From positions 1 through 16,043 of the forward strand of contig JAICWX010000205.1 in NCBI GenBank assembly GCA_025934635.1: DNA of 16,043 nt, given 5' to 3'. The position numbers and the translations under genes are program-made. Within the stretch, counting starts at the first letter, position 1. Every line of letters begins with the position of its first letter. This document shows, piece by piece, positions 1 to 7,078 of this stretch. The DNA comes from Streptosporangiaceae bacterium (GTDB lineage Bacteria > Actinomycetota > Actinomycetes > Streptosporangiales > Streptosporangiaceae). The notes under the pieces are model-generated. The model made no database searches. It was not told where the DNA came from and was given only the letters and a program-made list of their open reading frames with translations.

Positions 1-411
1 CTCGACCTGCTCACCCGGCTGTCGTCCGAGCTCGGCCTCGCGCTCGTGCTGGTCACCCACGACCTGCCGGTGGTGGCCCAGACCTGCGGCCGGGCCGCGG
101 TCATGTACGCGGGCGAGATCGCCGAGTGCGGGCCGATGGAGGAGCTGTACCACCAGCCCCGCCACCCGTACACCCGGCTGCTGTTCGCGGCCACGCCCGA
201 CCTGTACGGGGACGAGGAGGTGGTCTCCATCGGCGGCGCGCCGCCCCGGCTGGACCGGCCGACGACGGGCTGCCCGTTCCAGCCGCGCTGCGATGTGGTG
301 CTCGGCCGCTGCGCCGGGGAGCACCCGGCCCTGCGCCTGGTCGGGCCCGGCCACGAGGCCGCCTGCCATCACACCGAAGACCAGCAGGCCGAACGGGCGG
401 TCTCCCCGTGA
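1..411 (+). CDS. Oligopeptide/dipeptide ABC importer ATPase (DppD/OppD type), 3' part only
   Basis: The frame is open from the first base of the window, so the start, Walker A, signature motif and Walker B lie upstream; 136 residues are visible. It begins just before the H-loop (LVTHD, His20 of the visible part), followed by the standard tail of peptide importer ATPases: VMYAGEIAECG, then HPYTRLL, then the oligopeptide/dipeptide C-terminal region with cysteines in GCPFQPRC, RC and AAC. In this family these cysteines form a conserved cluster. The role is ATP hydrolysis driving import of peptides or similar solutes through a DppB/DppC-like permease, acting as a heterodimer with the next gene product. 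Its stop TGA at 409-411 overlaps the GTG start of the following ATPase (GTGA), so translation is probably coupled. The substrate cannot be read from an ATPase; Opp, Dpp and nickel or glutathione relatives look alike. Confidence 0.93.
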   Translation, partial: LDLLTRLSSELGLALVLVTHDLPVVAQTCGRAAVMYAGEIAECGPMEELYHQPRHPYTRLLFAATPDLYGDEEVVSIGGAPPRLDRPTTGCPFQPRCDVVLGRCAGEHPALRLVGPGHEAACHHTEDQQAERAVSP

Positions 412-1409
412 CCGCCGCTCCCCTGCTCGAAGTCGAGAGCCTGGTCACCCACTATCCGGTGCGCCGCGGGCTCACCCAGCGGGTCACCGGGCAGCCCAGG
501 CGGTGGGTGCACGCGGTGGACGGGGTCAGTTTCACGCTGGCCCGCGGCGAGATGCTGGCCCTGGTCGGCGAGTCGGGCTGCGGCAAGACCTCCACCGCCC
601 AGACCGTCCTCGGCATGATCGCGCCGGTCAGCGGCACGGTCAAGCTGAACGGCACCAGCATCACCGGCATGGGTGAACGCCAGCTGCGGCCGCTGCGGCG
701 CCAGCTGCAGATGATCTACCAGGACCCCTACGAGTCGCTCGACCCGCGGTTCCGGGTGGAGGCGACGGTCGGCGAGCCGCTGCTGGTGCACGGGATCGGA
801 GGCTCGCAGGCCGGGCGCCGCGAACTGATCACCGACGCGCTGGAGCGGGCCGGCCTGTCGCCGGCGGATGCCTTCCTTGACCGCTTCCCGCACGAGCTGT
901 CCGGCGGCCAGCGCCAGCGGGTGGCGATCGCCGCGTCGCTCGTGACCGGCCCCGACCTGCTGCTGGCGGACGAGCCGGTGTCCATGCTCGACGTCTCGGT
1001 CCGCGCGGGGGTGCTGGCCCTGCTGGACAAGCTGCGCCAGGACGGGCGGATGGGCATCTTGATGATCACCCACGACCTGTCCACCGCCGCGCACTTCGCT
1101 GACCGGATCGCCGTGATGTACCTCGGCCGGATCGTCGAGCAGGGCCCGGCCCGCCAGGTCGTGCGGGATCCGCAGCACCCCTACACCAAGGCGCTGCTGT
1201 CGGTGGTGCCGGCCCGCGATCCGCGGGTGCACGCGGCGCCGCAGTTGCTGACCGGCGAGACCCCCGATCCGGTGGACGTGCCGTCGGGCTGCCGCTTCCA
1301 CCCCCGCTGCCCGGTCGCGGTGGAGCGCTGCTCGGCCGAGGACCCCGCCCTGCGGGTTCCGGACGGCGCGGCCAGCCCGGCCCACGAGGTCGCATGCCTG
1401 CTGGCCTAG
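408..1409 (+). CDS. Oligopeptide/dipeptide ABC importer ATPase (DppF/OppF type)
   Basis: This 333-residue cytoplasmic ATPase pairs with the preceding subunit to power peptide-type solute import. Motifs in order: Walker A GESGCGKT (54-61), Q-loop Gln105 in IYQDP, signature LSGGQRQRVAIA (164-175), Walker B LLLADEP (184-190), H-loop MITHD (His222), HPYTKALL (257-264) and the C-terminal Cys-rich region (Cys295, 301, 308, 330). The open frame extends back to 126, but I chose GTG 408. The upstream stretch overlaps the previous gene and does not resemble the family, while MTAAPLLEVESLVTHYPVRRG is the expected N-terminus. The GTGA overlap with the upstream stop indicates translational coupling. Length is normal for OppF/DppF. 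All catalytic motifs look intact. The exact substrate is unknown. Confidence 0.96.
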   Translation: MTAAPLLEVESLVTHYPVRRGLTQRVTGQPRRWVHAVDGVSFTLARGEMLALVGESGCGKTSTAQTVLGMIAPVSGTVKLNGTSITGMGERQLRPLRRQLQMIYQDPYESLDPRFRVEATVGEPLLVHGIGGSQAGRRELITDALERAGLSPADAFLDRFPHELSGGQRQRVAIAASLVTGPDLLLADEPVSMLDVSVRAGVLALLDKLRQDGRMGILMITHDLSTAAHFADRIAVMYLGRIVEQGPARQVVRDPQHPYTKALLSVVPARDPRVHAAPQLLTGETPDPVDVPSGCRFHPRCPVAVERCSAEDPALRVPDGAASPAHEVACLLA

Positions 1410-1410
1410 A

Positions 1411-1464
1411 TGGTGGGTGGGTCAGGCGGCGTGGTGGGTGTGGGGTGGAGGCGGGGTGGTGTAG
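1411..1464 (+). other. G-rich tract just after the ABC operon
   Basis: Directly after the TAG of the second ABC ATPase the + strand carries many GGG and GGGG runs separated mainly by single T or short loops (runs at 1415-1417, 1419-1421, 1436-1438, 1442-1445 and one near 1453). It lacks the hairpin plus T-run of an intrinsic terminator. One spacer (14 nt) is too long for a strict four-tract quadruplex rule, so any G4 would be imperfect. An open frame from ATG 1410 runs through this stretch, but its Gly/Val/Arg composition comes from the repeats and is not convincing coding. Confidence 0.35.
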
Positions 1465-1474
1465 ATGCCCGTGG

Positions 1475-1523
1475 CGCTTCTAGCTCGAATACACTTAATA
1501 TAACTGTAGTCGCGCTAAGGGGG
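1475..1523 (+). promoter_or_regulatory. Possible promoter and ribosome-binding site of the broken ATPase gene
   Basis: An AT-rich island in otherwise GC-rich DNA contains TATAAC at 1499-1504 (five of six matches to the -10 consensus). No good -35 hexamer is present 16-18 bp upstream. A strong purine-rich Shine-Dalgarno-like AAGGGGG follows at 1517-1523, five bases before a CTG codon at 1529 that opens the ATPase frame. The SD supports translation starting at or near 1529; the promoter call is weak. Confidence 0.3.
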
Positions 1524-1528
1524 CCTCG

Positions 1529-2832
1529 CTGGATAGCAGCATCTCGGACAAGCCGGCGGACGTCTTCGGCCGTGACGCGGAGTGGGCGGACCTGGCCGAC
1601 TTCGCGCTTTCACCGTTGCCGGGATTGCGGATCGCCGTGGTCTACGGCCGCCGCCGGCAGGGCAAATCGTACCTGCTGCGGCGGCTCACCGGCGCCGTCG
1701 GCGGGCTCTATCACCTAGCCACCGAGCAGGCCGAGCCGGTCTCGCTGCGCCGGTTCGGTGACTCGCTCGCGGCCTGGGCGGGCCTGTCGGCTGGCGCGTT
1801 CGGGTTCGGCGACTGGGAACAGGCGCTGCGGACGGCTACGGAGGTGATGGCCGCGCCGCGCTCGAACTGCGCGTCCGGTCGTTCGGCTACCGGGACACGC
1901 GGGAGTACTGGGGGATCGAGGATCCCGCCACCGCCTTCGCGCACAACGCCCTAGTCGGCGGCACGCCCGGCTACCGGGAGCTTGTGCTGGATCCGCAGAT
2001 TCCGGAAAAGCCCGCGGAGCTTGGCGGCTGGCTCGCGCGGAACGTGCTGCGGCCGTCCATGCCGCTGTTCGACGAGGCCCGCCGGGTGGTACACGAGGAT
2101 CCGCGTATCCGCGACACCGCCGCGTACAGTTCGGTGCTCGCGGCCGTGGCAGCGGGAGAGTCGTCGCCGACGAAGATCGGCGGCCTGCTTGGCCGCCCGG
2201 CTACCTCACTGGCGCACCAGCTGGCCACGCTGGCGGCGGCCGGCTTCATTCACCGCCGGCACGACCTGATCTTGGACCGGCGGCCCGTGGTCACTGTCGC
2301 CGACCCGATGGTCCGCCTCCACCATCTGGTCATCGAGCCGTACCTGGCCGACCTGGAGGCCGGGCGGGCCCGCCAGGTCTGGGCCGAGGCGGAGCACACC
2401 GTTGAGTCCAAGATCTTCGGGCCGCACTTCGAGGCACTCGCCGCCGAGTGGGTCGCCCTGTACGCCCTTGAGGAGGCAGGCCTCGCCGTCGGTCCGGTCG
2501 GGCAGACCGTGATCGCCTGCCGCGAGCACAAAACCGGCCACGAGATCGACGTCCTGGCGCTCGGGCGCGGCAGCCGCCCGCGAACCCCCGGCGCGCCGGT
2601 AGCGTTCATCGGCGCGGCCAAGCACCGCGACCGCCGTCCGGGCCTGGCCGAGTTGCGCAGGCTCCAGCACCTCCGCGACCTGCTGACTGCCGCCGGGCAC
2701 GACGCCACCGGCGCCGTAGCCGGCCTCTTCAGCGCGACCGGCTTTACGGAAGAACTAGCAGCAGAAGCAGCCGCCAGCAGAGGCAAGATCCTCCTGGTAA
2801 CCCTGGACGAGCTCTACCGCCAGCCATTATGA
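1529..2832 (+). pseudogene. Broken AAA ATPase with DUF234-like C-terminus (internal deletion and frame change)
   Basis: Two pieces of one family protein lie in different frames. Piece one, from CTG 1529 to about 1850, reads VFGRDAEWADL followed by the P-loop VVYGRRRQGKSYLL, typical of the archaeal-type ATPase family (GRxxE...GRRRVGKS). Piece two, from about 1849 to 2832, reads GRAALELRVRSFGYRD, then EYWGIEDP, HNALVGGTPGYREL, a winged-helix-like segment and a DUF234-like end with HEIDVLALG and FIGAAK. Between them the usual stretch with Walker B and sensor residues is missing, and the second piece is in another frame. Piece one runs on into a meaningless tail that stops at 1954. Piece two has a possible internal GTG start at 1984. 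The second catalytic-looking motif reads GAAK where relatives have GEAK. No ATG, GTG or TTG precedes the P-loop region, so the start is CTG or lost. An assembly or sequencing error could explain the frame change, but not the missing segment. Confidence 0.8.
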
Positions 2833-2848
2833 ACGGAGCGGTGACGCG

Positions 2849-3532
2849 TCAGTAGAGGGTCAGGATCGGTCCAGTCTTCACTATGTTGCCGTTATTGCCG
2901 ATGAACGAGTGAACCTTTAGGTGCGCGGTGTAGAAAACAAACGTTATCGTGCCACATGAGCGAGTGCCCGGGCCGGTCAGCACCACCGCGCCGATGTTCT
3001 TGCTGGCACCGCTGGTGTTATAGGCGACCGCGACCGCTCCCACCTGGGATGTGCCGCCGGTCTGCTTGGCGCACACGGTCACCTTCACCCGCGCAGTACC
3101 GATCTTGGTGTATGAGCCCGAGGCGCTTACGACGTTGTCGCCGGGGATGGCGGGCACCGTGAAGCTCTGCGTCCCGGAACTCCCCGAGGTCGCGGACCTG
3201 GTCGGGGTCGCGGACCTGGTCGGGGTCGCGGACCTCGTGGGGGTCGCGGACCTGGTCGGGGTCGCGGACCTCGTGGCGGTAGCGGAAGCCTTAGCAGCAG
3301 CGGGATGCGTGACTGCGGCCGAAGTCGCTGGCGTCGCGGAAGGCCCTGATTCAGTCGAAAGCCCGGACGGCGAGGACGATCCGGACGGGGCGGACAAGGC
3401 CGTCGCCGAACCGCCCGAAGCCGCTGAAGACGCTGCGGTGGGAGAATTCGCTGCGATCCCCCCGCATGCAGTCAGGCCAGCACCGGCGATGACGACGGCG
3501 ATGAACACAGCCGGCCCGCGACATATCCGCAT
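2849..3532 (-). CDS. Secreted lipoprotein with Thr/Ser/Pro repeat stalk, function unknown
   Basis: 227 residues from ATG 3532. The frame is open further up to 3622, but this ATG directly precedes a clear lipoprotein signal: MRICRGP, a hydrophobic core, and lipobox LTAC with Cys23. GGAG lies ten bases upstream of it. After the lipid anchor comes a low-complexity region rich in Ser, Ala, Thr and Pro with about five TRSATP-type hexapeptides, which would form an extended, possibly glycosylated stalk across the wall. The C-terminal roughly 90 residues (from about SFTVPAIPGDNVVSASG) are beta-rich and contain two cysteines that could form a disulfide; I do not recognise the fold. It ends 16 bp from the broken ATPase gene and is convergent with it. 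It is probably exported and anchored on the outer face of the membrane. Confidence 0.82.
   Translation of the reverse strand: MRICRGPAVFIAVVIAGAGLTACGGIAANSPTAASSAASGGSATALSAPSGSSSPSGLSTESGPSATPATSAAVTHPAAAKASATATRSATPTRSATPTRSATPTRSATPTRSATSGSSGTQSFTVPAIPGDNVVSASGSYTKIGTARVKVTVCAKQTGGTSQVGAVAVAYNTSGASKNIGAVVLTGPGTRSCGTITFVFYTAHLKVHSFIGNNGNIVKTGPILTLY
3189..3278 (-). repeat. Five tandem 18-bp repeats encoding TRSATP
   Basis: Five consecutive 18-bp units start at 3189, 3207, 3225, 3243 and 3261. Units 1, 2 and 4 are identical (GTCGCGGACCTGGTCGGG). Units 3 and 5 differ at a few bases, mainly CTCGTG for CTGGTC. Read on the minus strand they encode TRSATP hexapeptides in the lipoprotein stalk. 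Near-identity at DNA level suggests recent expansion by slippage, so copy number may vary between strains. Confidence 0.92.
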
Positions 3533-3653
3533 TTCGCTTCTGCTCCTCGACGAGTAATCAAATGTTACAAATAGTGACAATAACGACCCGGGTGACACGA
3601 TAGGCGACGACCGCCGGGTCACGAGGGTGACTTAACCAGAAAGAGAGTTATCG
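3533..3653 (-). promoter_or_regulatory. Intergenic control region upstream of the lipoprotein gene
   Basis: About 120 bp, AT-richer than its surroundings near 3555-3585. It holds the GGAG ribosome-binding site of the lipoprotein gene and a TTGTCA -35-like hexamer on the minus strand (within 3570-3590), but no convincing -10 at the right distance. It also carries several GTGAC/GTCAC pentamers (3574-3578, 3592-3596, 3618-3622, 3627-3631). The last two form a small inverted repeat with a four-base loop, lying about 25-35 bases beyond the stop of the upstream amidohydrolase gene. It could be part of a terminator or a regulator site. Confidence 0.35.
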
Positions 3654-4739
3654 TCAGGCCTCGGCGGCGCCGGTGAGGGCGGCGACGGCGAGCGGGCCGA
3701 GGGTGGGCAGGTCGTAGCCGCCTTCCTGGATCAGCACACTCGGGGCCAGGGCGGCGGTCAGGCGGCCCGCCTCCCGGTAGCCAGCCTCGGTTATCCGCAG
3801 CGGGCTCTCCGGGTCGGTTTCGGCGGCGTCGAGGCCGAGCGAGACAACGACCGCGTCTGGGCTGCGGGCGGCGGCGGTCGCGCACATGTGCCGTACGGCC
3901 GCGAGCCAGTCCTCGTCGCCGGTGCCGGGCGGCAGCGGCAGGTTCTGGTTGGCGTCCTCCCCCGGGCCGGCCCCGCGTTCGTCGGCGTAGCCGACGTAGT
4001 GCGGGAACCAGCCGGCCCCGGGGTCGACGTGGACCGAGCCGTACCAGACGTCGCCGCGGGTGTAGAAGATCGACTGGGTGCCGTTGCCGTGGTGCGCGTC
4101 GATGTCGAGCACGGCGACCCGCCCGGCCCCGGCCGCGATCAGCGCCTGGGCGGCGATCGCGGCGTTGTTGAGGTAGCAGGAGCCGCCGTAGGCGGCCCGG
4201 GTGACGTGATGGCCCGGCGGCCGGCACAGCGCGTAGGCCAGCCGCTGCCCCGCGCTGACCAGGCCGGCCGCGGTCAGCGCGGCGTCGGCGGCGCCGCGGA
4301 TTGCGGCCCAGCTGCCCGGGCCGACCAGCGTCATGGTGTCGTAGCAGAACCGCCCGGCCCGGCCGTGCACGGCCGGGGGCATCCGCCCCGGCAGGTCGCC
4401 CAGCATCCCGGGGGTGGGAAACACGTACGGGACCACCCGGTTCCGGCCCCACTCGGCCGGGAATCCGTCCTGCTCCCATTCGGCCCACACTCCGGCCAGG
4501 TGATCCAGCAGCGCCGGGTCGTGCACCAGGCGCAGGATCTCGTCGTCGTGGGCGACGGCGGGCACCTCCGGCGCCCCGGCGGCGGCCAGCGCGTCCCGCA
4601 GCACCTGCGCCCGGGCCGCCACCTCGGTGCCGGCGTCCGGCACGCCCAGCCATACCTCCGCGCCCGGGTCATGGAGCAGGCACGCCTCGCTCCACACCAC
4701 CGGCACCGGCAGATTTCCCGTCACGCTTTTCATGATCAC
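3654..4739 (-). CDS. Class II histone-deacetylase-like / acetylpolyamine amidohydrolase
   Basis: 361 residues, the usual length for bacterial HDAC-like amidohydrolases. These are zinc enzymes that remove acetyl groups from acetylated lysine, polyamines or similar amides in the cytoplasm. Motifs: RPPGHH (catalytic His177-His178), GGSCYLNNAAIAA (185-197), LDIDAHHGNGTQ with zinc ligands Asp214 and His216, YVGYADERGAGPG, LGLDAAETDP with zinc ligand Asp304, and IQEGGYD with the transition-state Tyr342. All key residues are present, so it should be active. The true substrate is unknown; class II HDAH and acetylpolyamine amidohydrolases share these motifs. Start is uncertain: ATG 4739 and ATG 4733 have no Shine-Dalgarno, and a GTG at about 4709 (weak GGGA upstream) would begin at VPVVWSEACLLHDPG. 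It is divergent from oligopeptidase B with about 20 bp between starts. Confidence 0.93.
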   Translation of the reverse strand: MIMKSVTGNLPVPVVWSEACLLHDPGAEVWLGVPDAGTEVAARAQVLRDALAAAGAPEVPAVAHDDEILRLVHDPALLDHLAGVWAEWEQDGFPAEWGRNRVVPYVFPTPGMLGDLPGRMPPAVHGRAGRFCYDTMTLVGPGSWAAIRGAADAALTAAGLVSAGQRLAYALCRPPGHHVTRAAYGGSCYLNNAAIAAQALIAAGAGRVAVLDIDAHHGNGTQSIFYTRGDVWYGSVHVDPGAGWFPHYVGYADERGAGPGEDANQNLPLPPGTGDEDWLAAVRHMCATAAARSPDAVVVSLGLDAAETDPESPLRITEAGYREAGRLTAALAPSVLIQEGGYDLPTLGPLAVAALTGAAEA

Positions 4740-4759
4740 AGAAAGCGGCCGGTTGCGGC
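4740..4759. promoter_or_regulatory. Very short divergent gap between amidohydrolase and oligopeptidase B
   Basis: Only 20 bp separate the two first ATG codons, and neither side has a recognisable GGAGG-type site. The promoters must therefore overlap the other gene's 5' coding region, or the real starts lie further inside. Leaderless translation, common in actinobacteria, would fit both genes. Confidence 0.4.
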
Positions 4760-6808
4760 ATGATGCGGGATATGGAACCGCCAGTAGCGCCGGCCCGGGA
4801 CGGCGCTGACCCTTACGCCTGGATGCGCGACACGAGCGATCCGGCCATGCTCGGTTACCTCGCCGGCGAGCGCGCGTACTACGACGAGCAGACCGCCCAC
4901 ACCGCAGCGCTGCGGGATGCGCTGGCGGCGGAGATGTCGGCCCGGCTGGCGCCGGCTGAGGAGTCGGCGGGCTGGGAACTCGGCGGGTGGCACTACTTCA
5001 CCCGGACGCTGCCTGAGCTGAACTACGAGCAGTTCTGCCGGCGCCCGCTATCCGGGGGTGAGGAGCAGGTGCTGCTGGATGAGAACCGGCTGCTGGAGGA
5101 CCCGGCCTGCGGCGGGGACTACGTGGCGCTCGGCGTCCGGGAGATTAGCCCGGACGGGCGGCTGCTGGCCTACTCGGCCGACTTCGACGGCGATGAGGTC
5201 TACCAGCTGCGGATCCGCGACCTGGCTACCGGGACCGACCGGCCGGAACGGATCGAGCGCAGTTACTACGGGCTGGCCTGGTCGGCCGACTCGCGTTCGG
5301 TCTTCTACACGGTCATCGACGCCATCTACCGGCCGTATCAGGTGTGGCGGCACGACGTCGGCACCGCCGCCGGGGACGACGTCTGCGTGTTCACCGAGGA
5401 CGACGAGCGGTTCGAGGTCTTCGTGCGGGCCAGCCGCAGCGGCGCGCTCATCTTCATCGAGTGCGAGAGCCGGGATACCACGGAAACGTGGACCATCGCG
5501 GCAACCCAGCCCCGTTCGGTCCCCATGGTTGTCCAGCCTCGACGGCGCGGCATCGAATATCGGGCCGATCATGCCGACGGCGACCTGTTCCTGGTCACCA
5601 ACGATGGCGCGACCGAGTTCCGGCTGGTCAAGGCGCCGGTCATGGCCCCCGGGGTGAACCGGTGGACCGAGGTCGTGCCGGAGTCGGCCGATACCCGGCT
5701 GGTGGCGTGCGACGTGTTCGCCCGGTACCTGGTGCTCACCGAGCGGCGCGGGGCGGCGACCCAGCTGCGGGTCCTGGACCGGGAGACCGGGGCGGAGCGG
5801 GTGACCCAGCCGTCCAGCCCGCACACCTCGCTGGAGCTGGGCGAGAACCACGACTACCAGGCCGCCAGCGTCACGGTGCGCATCGAGTCGCTGATCGCCC
5901 CGCCGGCCTGGCACGACATCGACCTGGCGTCCGGCGAGTGGCAGCCGCGCAAGCGGCAGGAGGTACCGGGCTACGACCCGGCGCGGTACCGGACCGCGCG
6001 GTTCGCCGTGCCCGCCGCCGACGGCACGCAGATCCCGGTCACGGTCGCCTACCGGGCCGGGCTGCGCCGCGACGGCACCGCCCCGTGCCTGCTCTACGGG
6101 TACGGGGCGTACGAGGCGTGCTCGTGGCCCGAGTTCGAGCTGCCGGCCGTCAGCCTGCTGGACCGCGGCTACCTGTACGCGGTCGCGCACATCCGGGGCG
6201 GCGGCGAGGGCGGCCGGCGCTGGTGGCTCGACGGGCACCTGGACCGCAAGCGGAACACGTTCACCGACTTCATCGCGGTCGCGGACGCGCTGGCCGCGGA
6301 CGGCTGGGCCGCCCCGGACCGGATGGTCTCCCGCGGCCTGTCGGCCGGCGGCCTGCTCCAGGGCGCGGTGTTCTCGATGGCCTCGCAACGGTGGCGGGCG
6401 GTGGTCGCCGAGGTGCCGTTCGTCGACTGCGTCACCACCATGCTGGACCCGGGCATCCCGCTCACGGCCAGCGAGTGGGACGAATGGGGCGACCCGCGCG
6501 ATCCGGCCGCGCGTGCCTACCTGGCCTCGTACAGCCCTTACGACAACGTGCCCGAGGGCGTGCGCCCGGGCCTGCTGGTCACCGGGAGCCTGCATGACCC
6601 GCGGGTGCTGATCCACGAGCCGGCCAAGTGGGTGGCGCGGCTGCGGGCCACCGCTGCGCCGGGCGGCCGGCTGCTGTTCCGCCCCGAGCTGGGCGCGGGC
6701 GCGCACATCGGCCCGGCCGGACGTTACGACCACCTGCGGTACGAGGCCGAGGTGCTCGCCTTCATCCTGGACGAGGCCGGCACCGGGCCGGCCGAAGACG
6801 GCGCGTGA
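4760..6808 (+). CDS. ptrB: Oligopeptidase B (protease II), S9A prolyl oligopeptidase family
   Basis: 682 residues, the full length for this cytoplasmic serine peptidase, which cuts small peptides mostly after basic residues. N-terminus DPYAWMRD, then a beta-propeller filter domain (about 75-410), then an alpha/beta-hydrolase domain. The catalytic triad is visible: Ser528 in GLSAGG, Asp613 in GSLHDPRV, His649 in GAGAHIGPAGRYD. Other family landmarks are LLYGYGAYE, HIRGGGEGGRRWW, FTDFIAVADAL, VAEVPFVDCVTTMLDP and LTASEWDEWGDP. Two small oddities: the usual GxSAGG is GLSAGG rather than GRSAGG, and the His loop appears one residue longer than the common GAGHGGxSGRY. Start could be ATG 4760, 4763 or 4772; none has a good ribosome-binding site. 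It may help degrade peptides brought in by importers, but is not in an operon with one here. Confidence 0.95.
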   Translation: MMRDMEPPVAPARDGADPYAWMRDTSDPAMLGYLAGERAYYDEQTAHTAALRDALAAEMSARLAPAEESAGWELGGWHYFTRTLPELNYEQFCRRPLSGGEEQVLLDENRLLEDPACGGDYVALGVREISPDGRLLAYSADFDGDEVYQLRIRDLATGTDRPERIERSYYGLAWSADSRSVFYTVIDAIYRPYQVWRHDVGTAAGDDVCVFTEDDERFEVFVRASRSGALIFIECESRDTTETWTIAATQPRSVPMVVQPRRRGIEYRADHADGDLFLVTNDGATEFRLVKAPVMAPGVNRWTEVVPESADTRLVACDVFARYLVLTERRGAATQLRVLDRETGAERVTQPSSPHTSLELGENHDYQAASVTVRIESLIAPPAWHDIDLASGEWQPRKRQEVPGYDPARYRTARFAVPAADGTQIPVTVAYRAGLRRDGTAPCLLYGYGAYEACSWPEFELPAVSLLDRGYLYAVAHIRGGGEGGRRWWLDGHLDRKRNTFTDFIAVADALAADGWAAPDRMVSRGLSAGGLLQGAVFSMASQRWRAVVAEVPFVDCVTTMLDPGIPLTASEWDEWGDPRDPAARAYLASYSPYDNVPEGVRPGLLVTGSLHDPRVLIHEPAKWVARLRATAAPGGRLLFRPELGAGAHIGPAGRYDHLRYEAEVLAFILDEAGTGPAEDGA

Positions 6809-7078
6809 CGCCACGGCGGCTGGACTTCGCCCGGCGCACGGCTGACCCGCAGCTGGTCGCGGACCGCGGGCCGCTCCGGGCCAGGGGCACATGGGTGGCT
6901 GCTCGGCGGCGGGCGTTAGGCTCATGAGGCGGGTGATGCCCATGGTGCGCCTGGCGGCCCGCCGTCGTGTCCCGGGTGACGCGGCTAGCGACATCGATGG
7001 AGCATCGAGGTCGTGCCCGCGGCATTGATGGAGCATCCATGTCGCTGCCGGGAGCCGGTGAGGACCGGACGGGACCCG
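6809..7078. other. Convergent intergenic region, mostly featureless apart from two repeats
   Basis: This is the gap between the ends of oligopeptidase B and the vapC-like stump. Short frames are present but none has family resemblance, a ribosome-binding site and reasonable length together. Apart from the imperfect tandem repeat at 6991-7052 I see nothing functional. It may be decayed sequence that once held the rest of a toxin-antitoxin locus, but no antitoxin remnant could be recognised. Confidence 0.4.
6991..7052. repeat. Two imperfect 31-bp direct repeats with palindromic cores
   Basis: Units start at 6991 and 7022, matching at 23 of 31 positions and sharing the identical core GATGGAGCATC. 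Each core sits in an inverted repeat. In the first, TCGAT (6994-6998) and ATCGA (7004-7008) flank a five-base centre. In the second, ATGGA (7028-7032) and TCCAT (7036-7040) flank GCA. The 31-bp spacing is about three DNA turns, which would suit two protein dimers on one face. No gene start is near, so it may be a relic operator or a repeat of other origin. Confidence 0.6.

Noticed and set aside
1410..1718. 102-codon frame starting directly after the ABC ATPase stop
   Set aside because: Gly/Val repeats from the G-rich tract, then an out-of-frame reading of the broken ATPase; no ribosome-binding site.
3051..3557. + strand frame with VGVADL repeats opposite the lipoprotein
   Set aside because: It is the reverse reading of the TRSATP repeats; the minus strand has a signal peptide, lipobox and ribosome-binding site.
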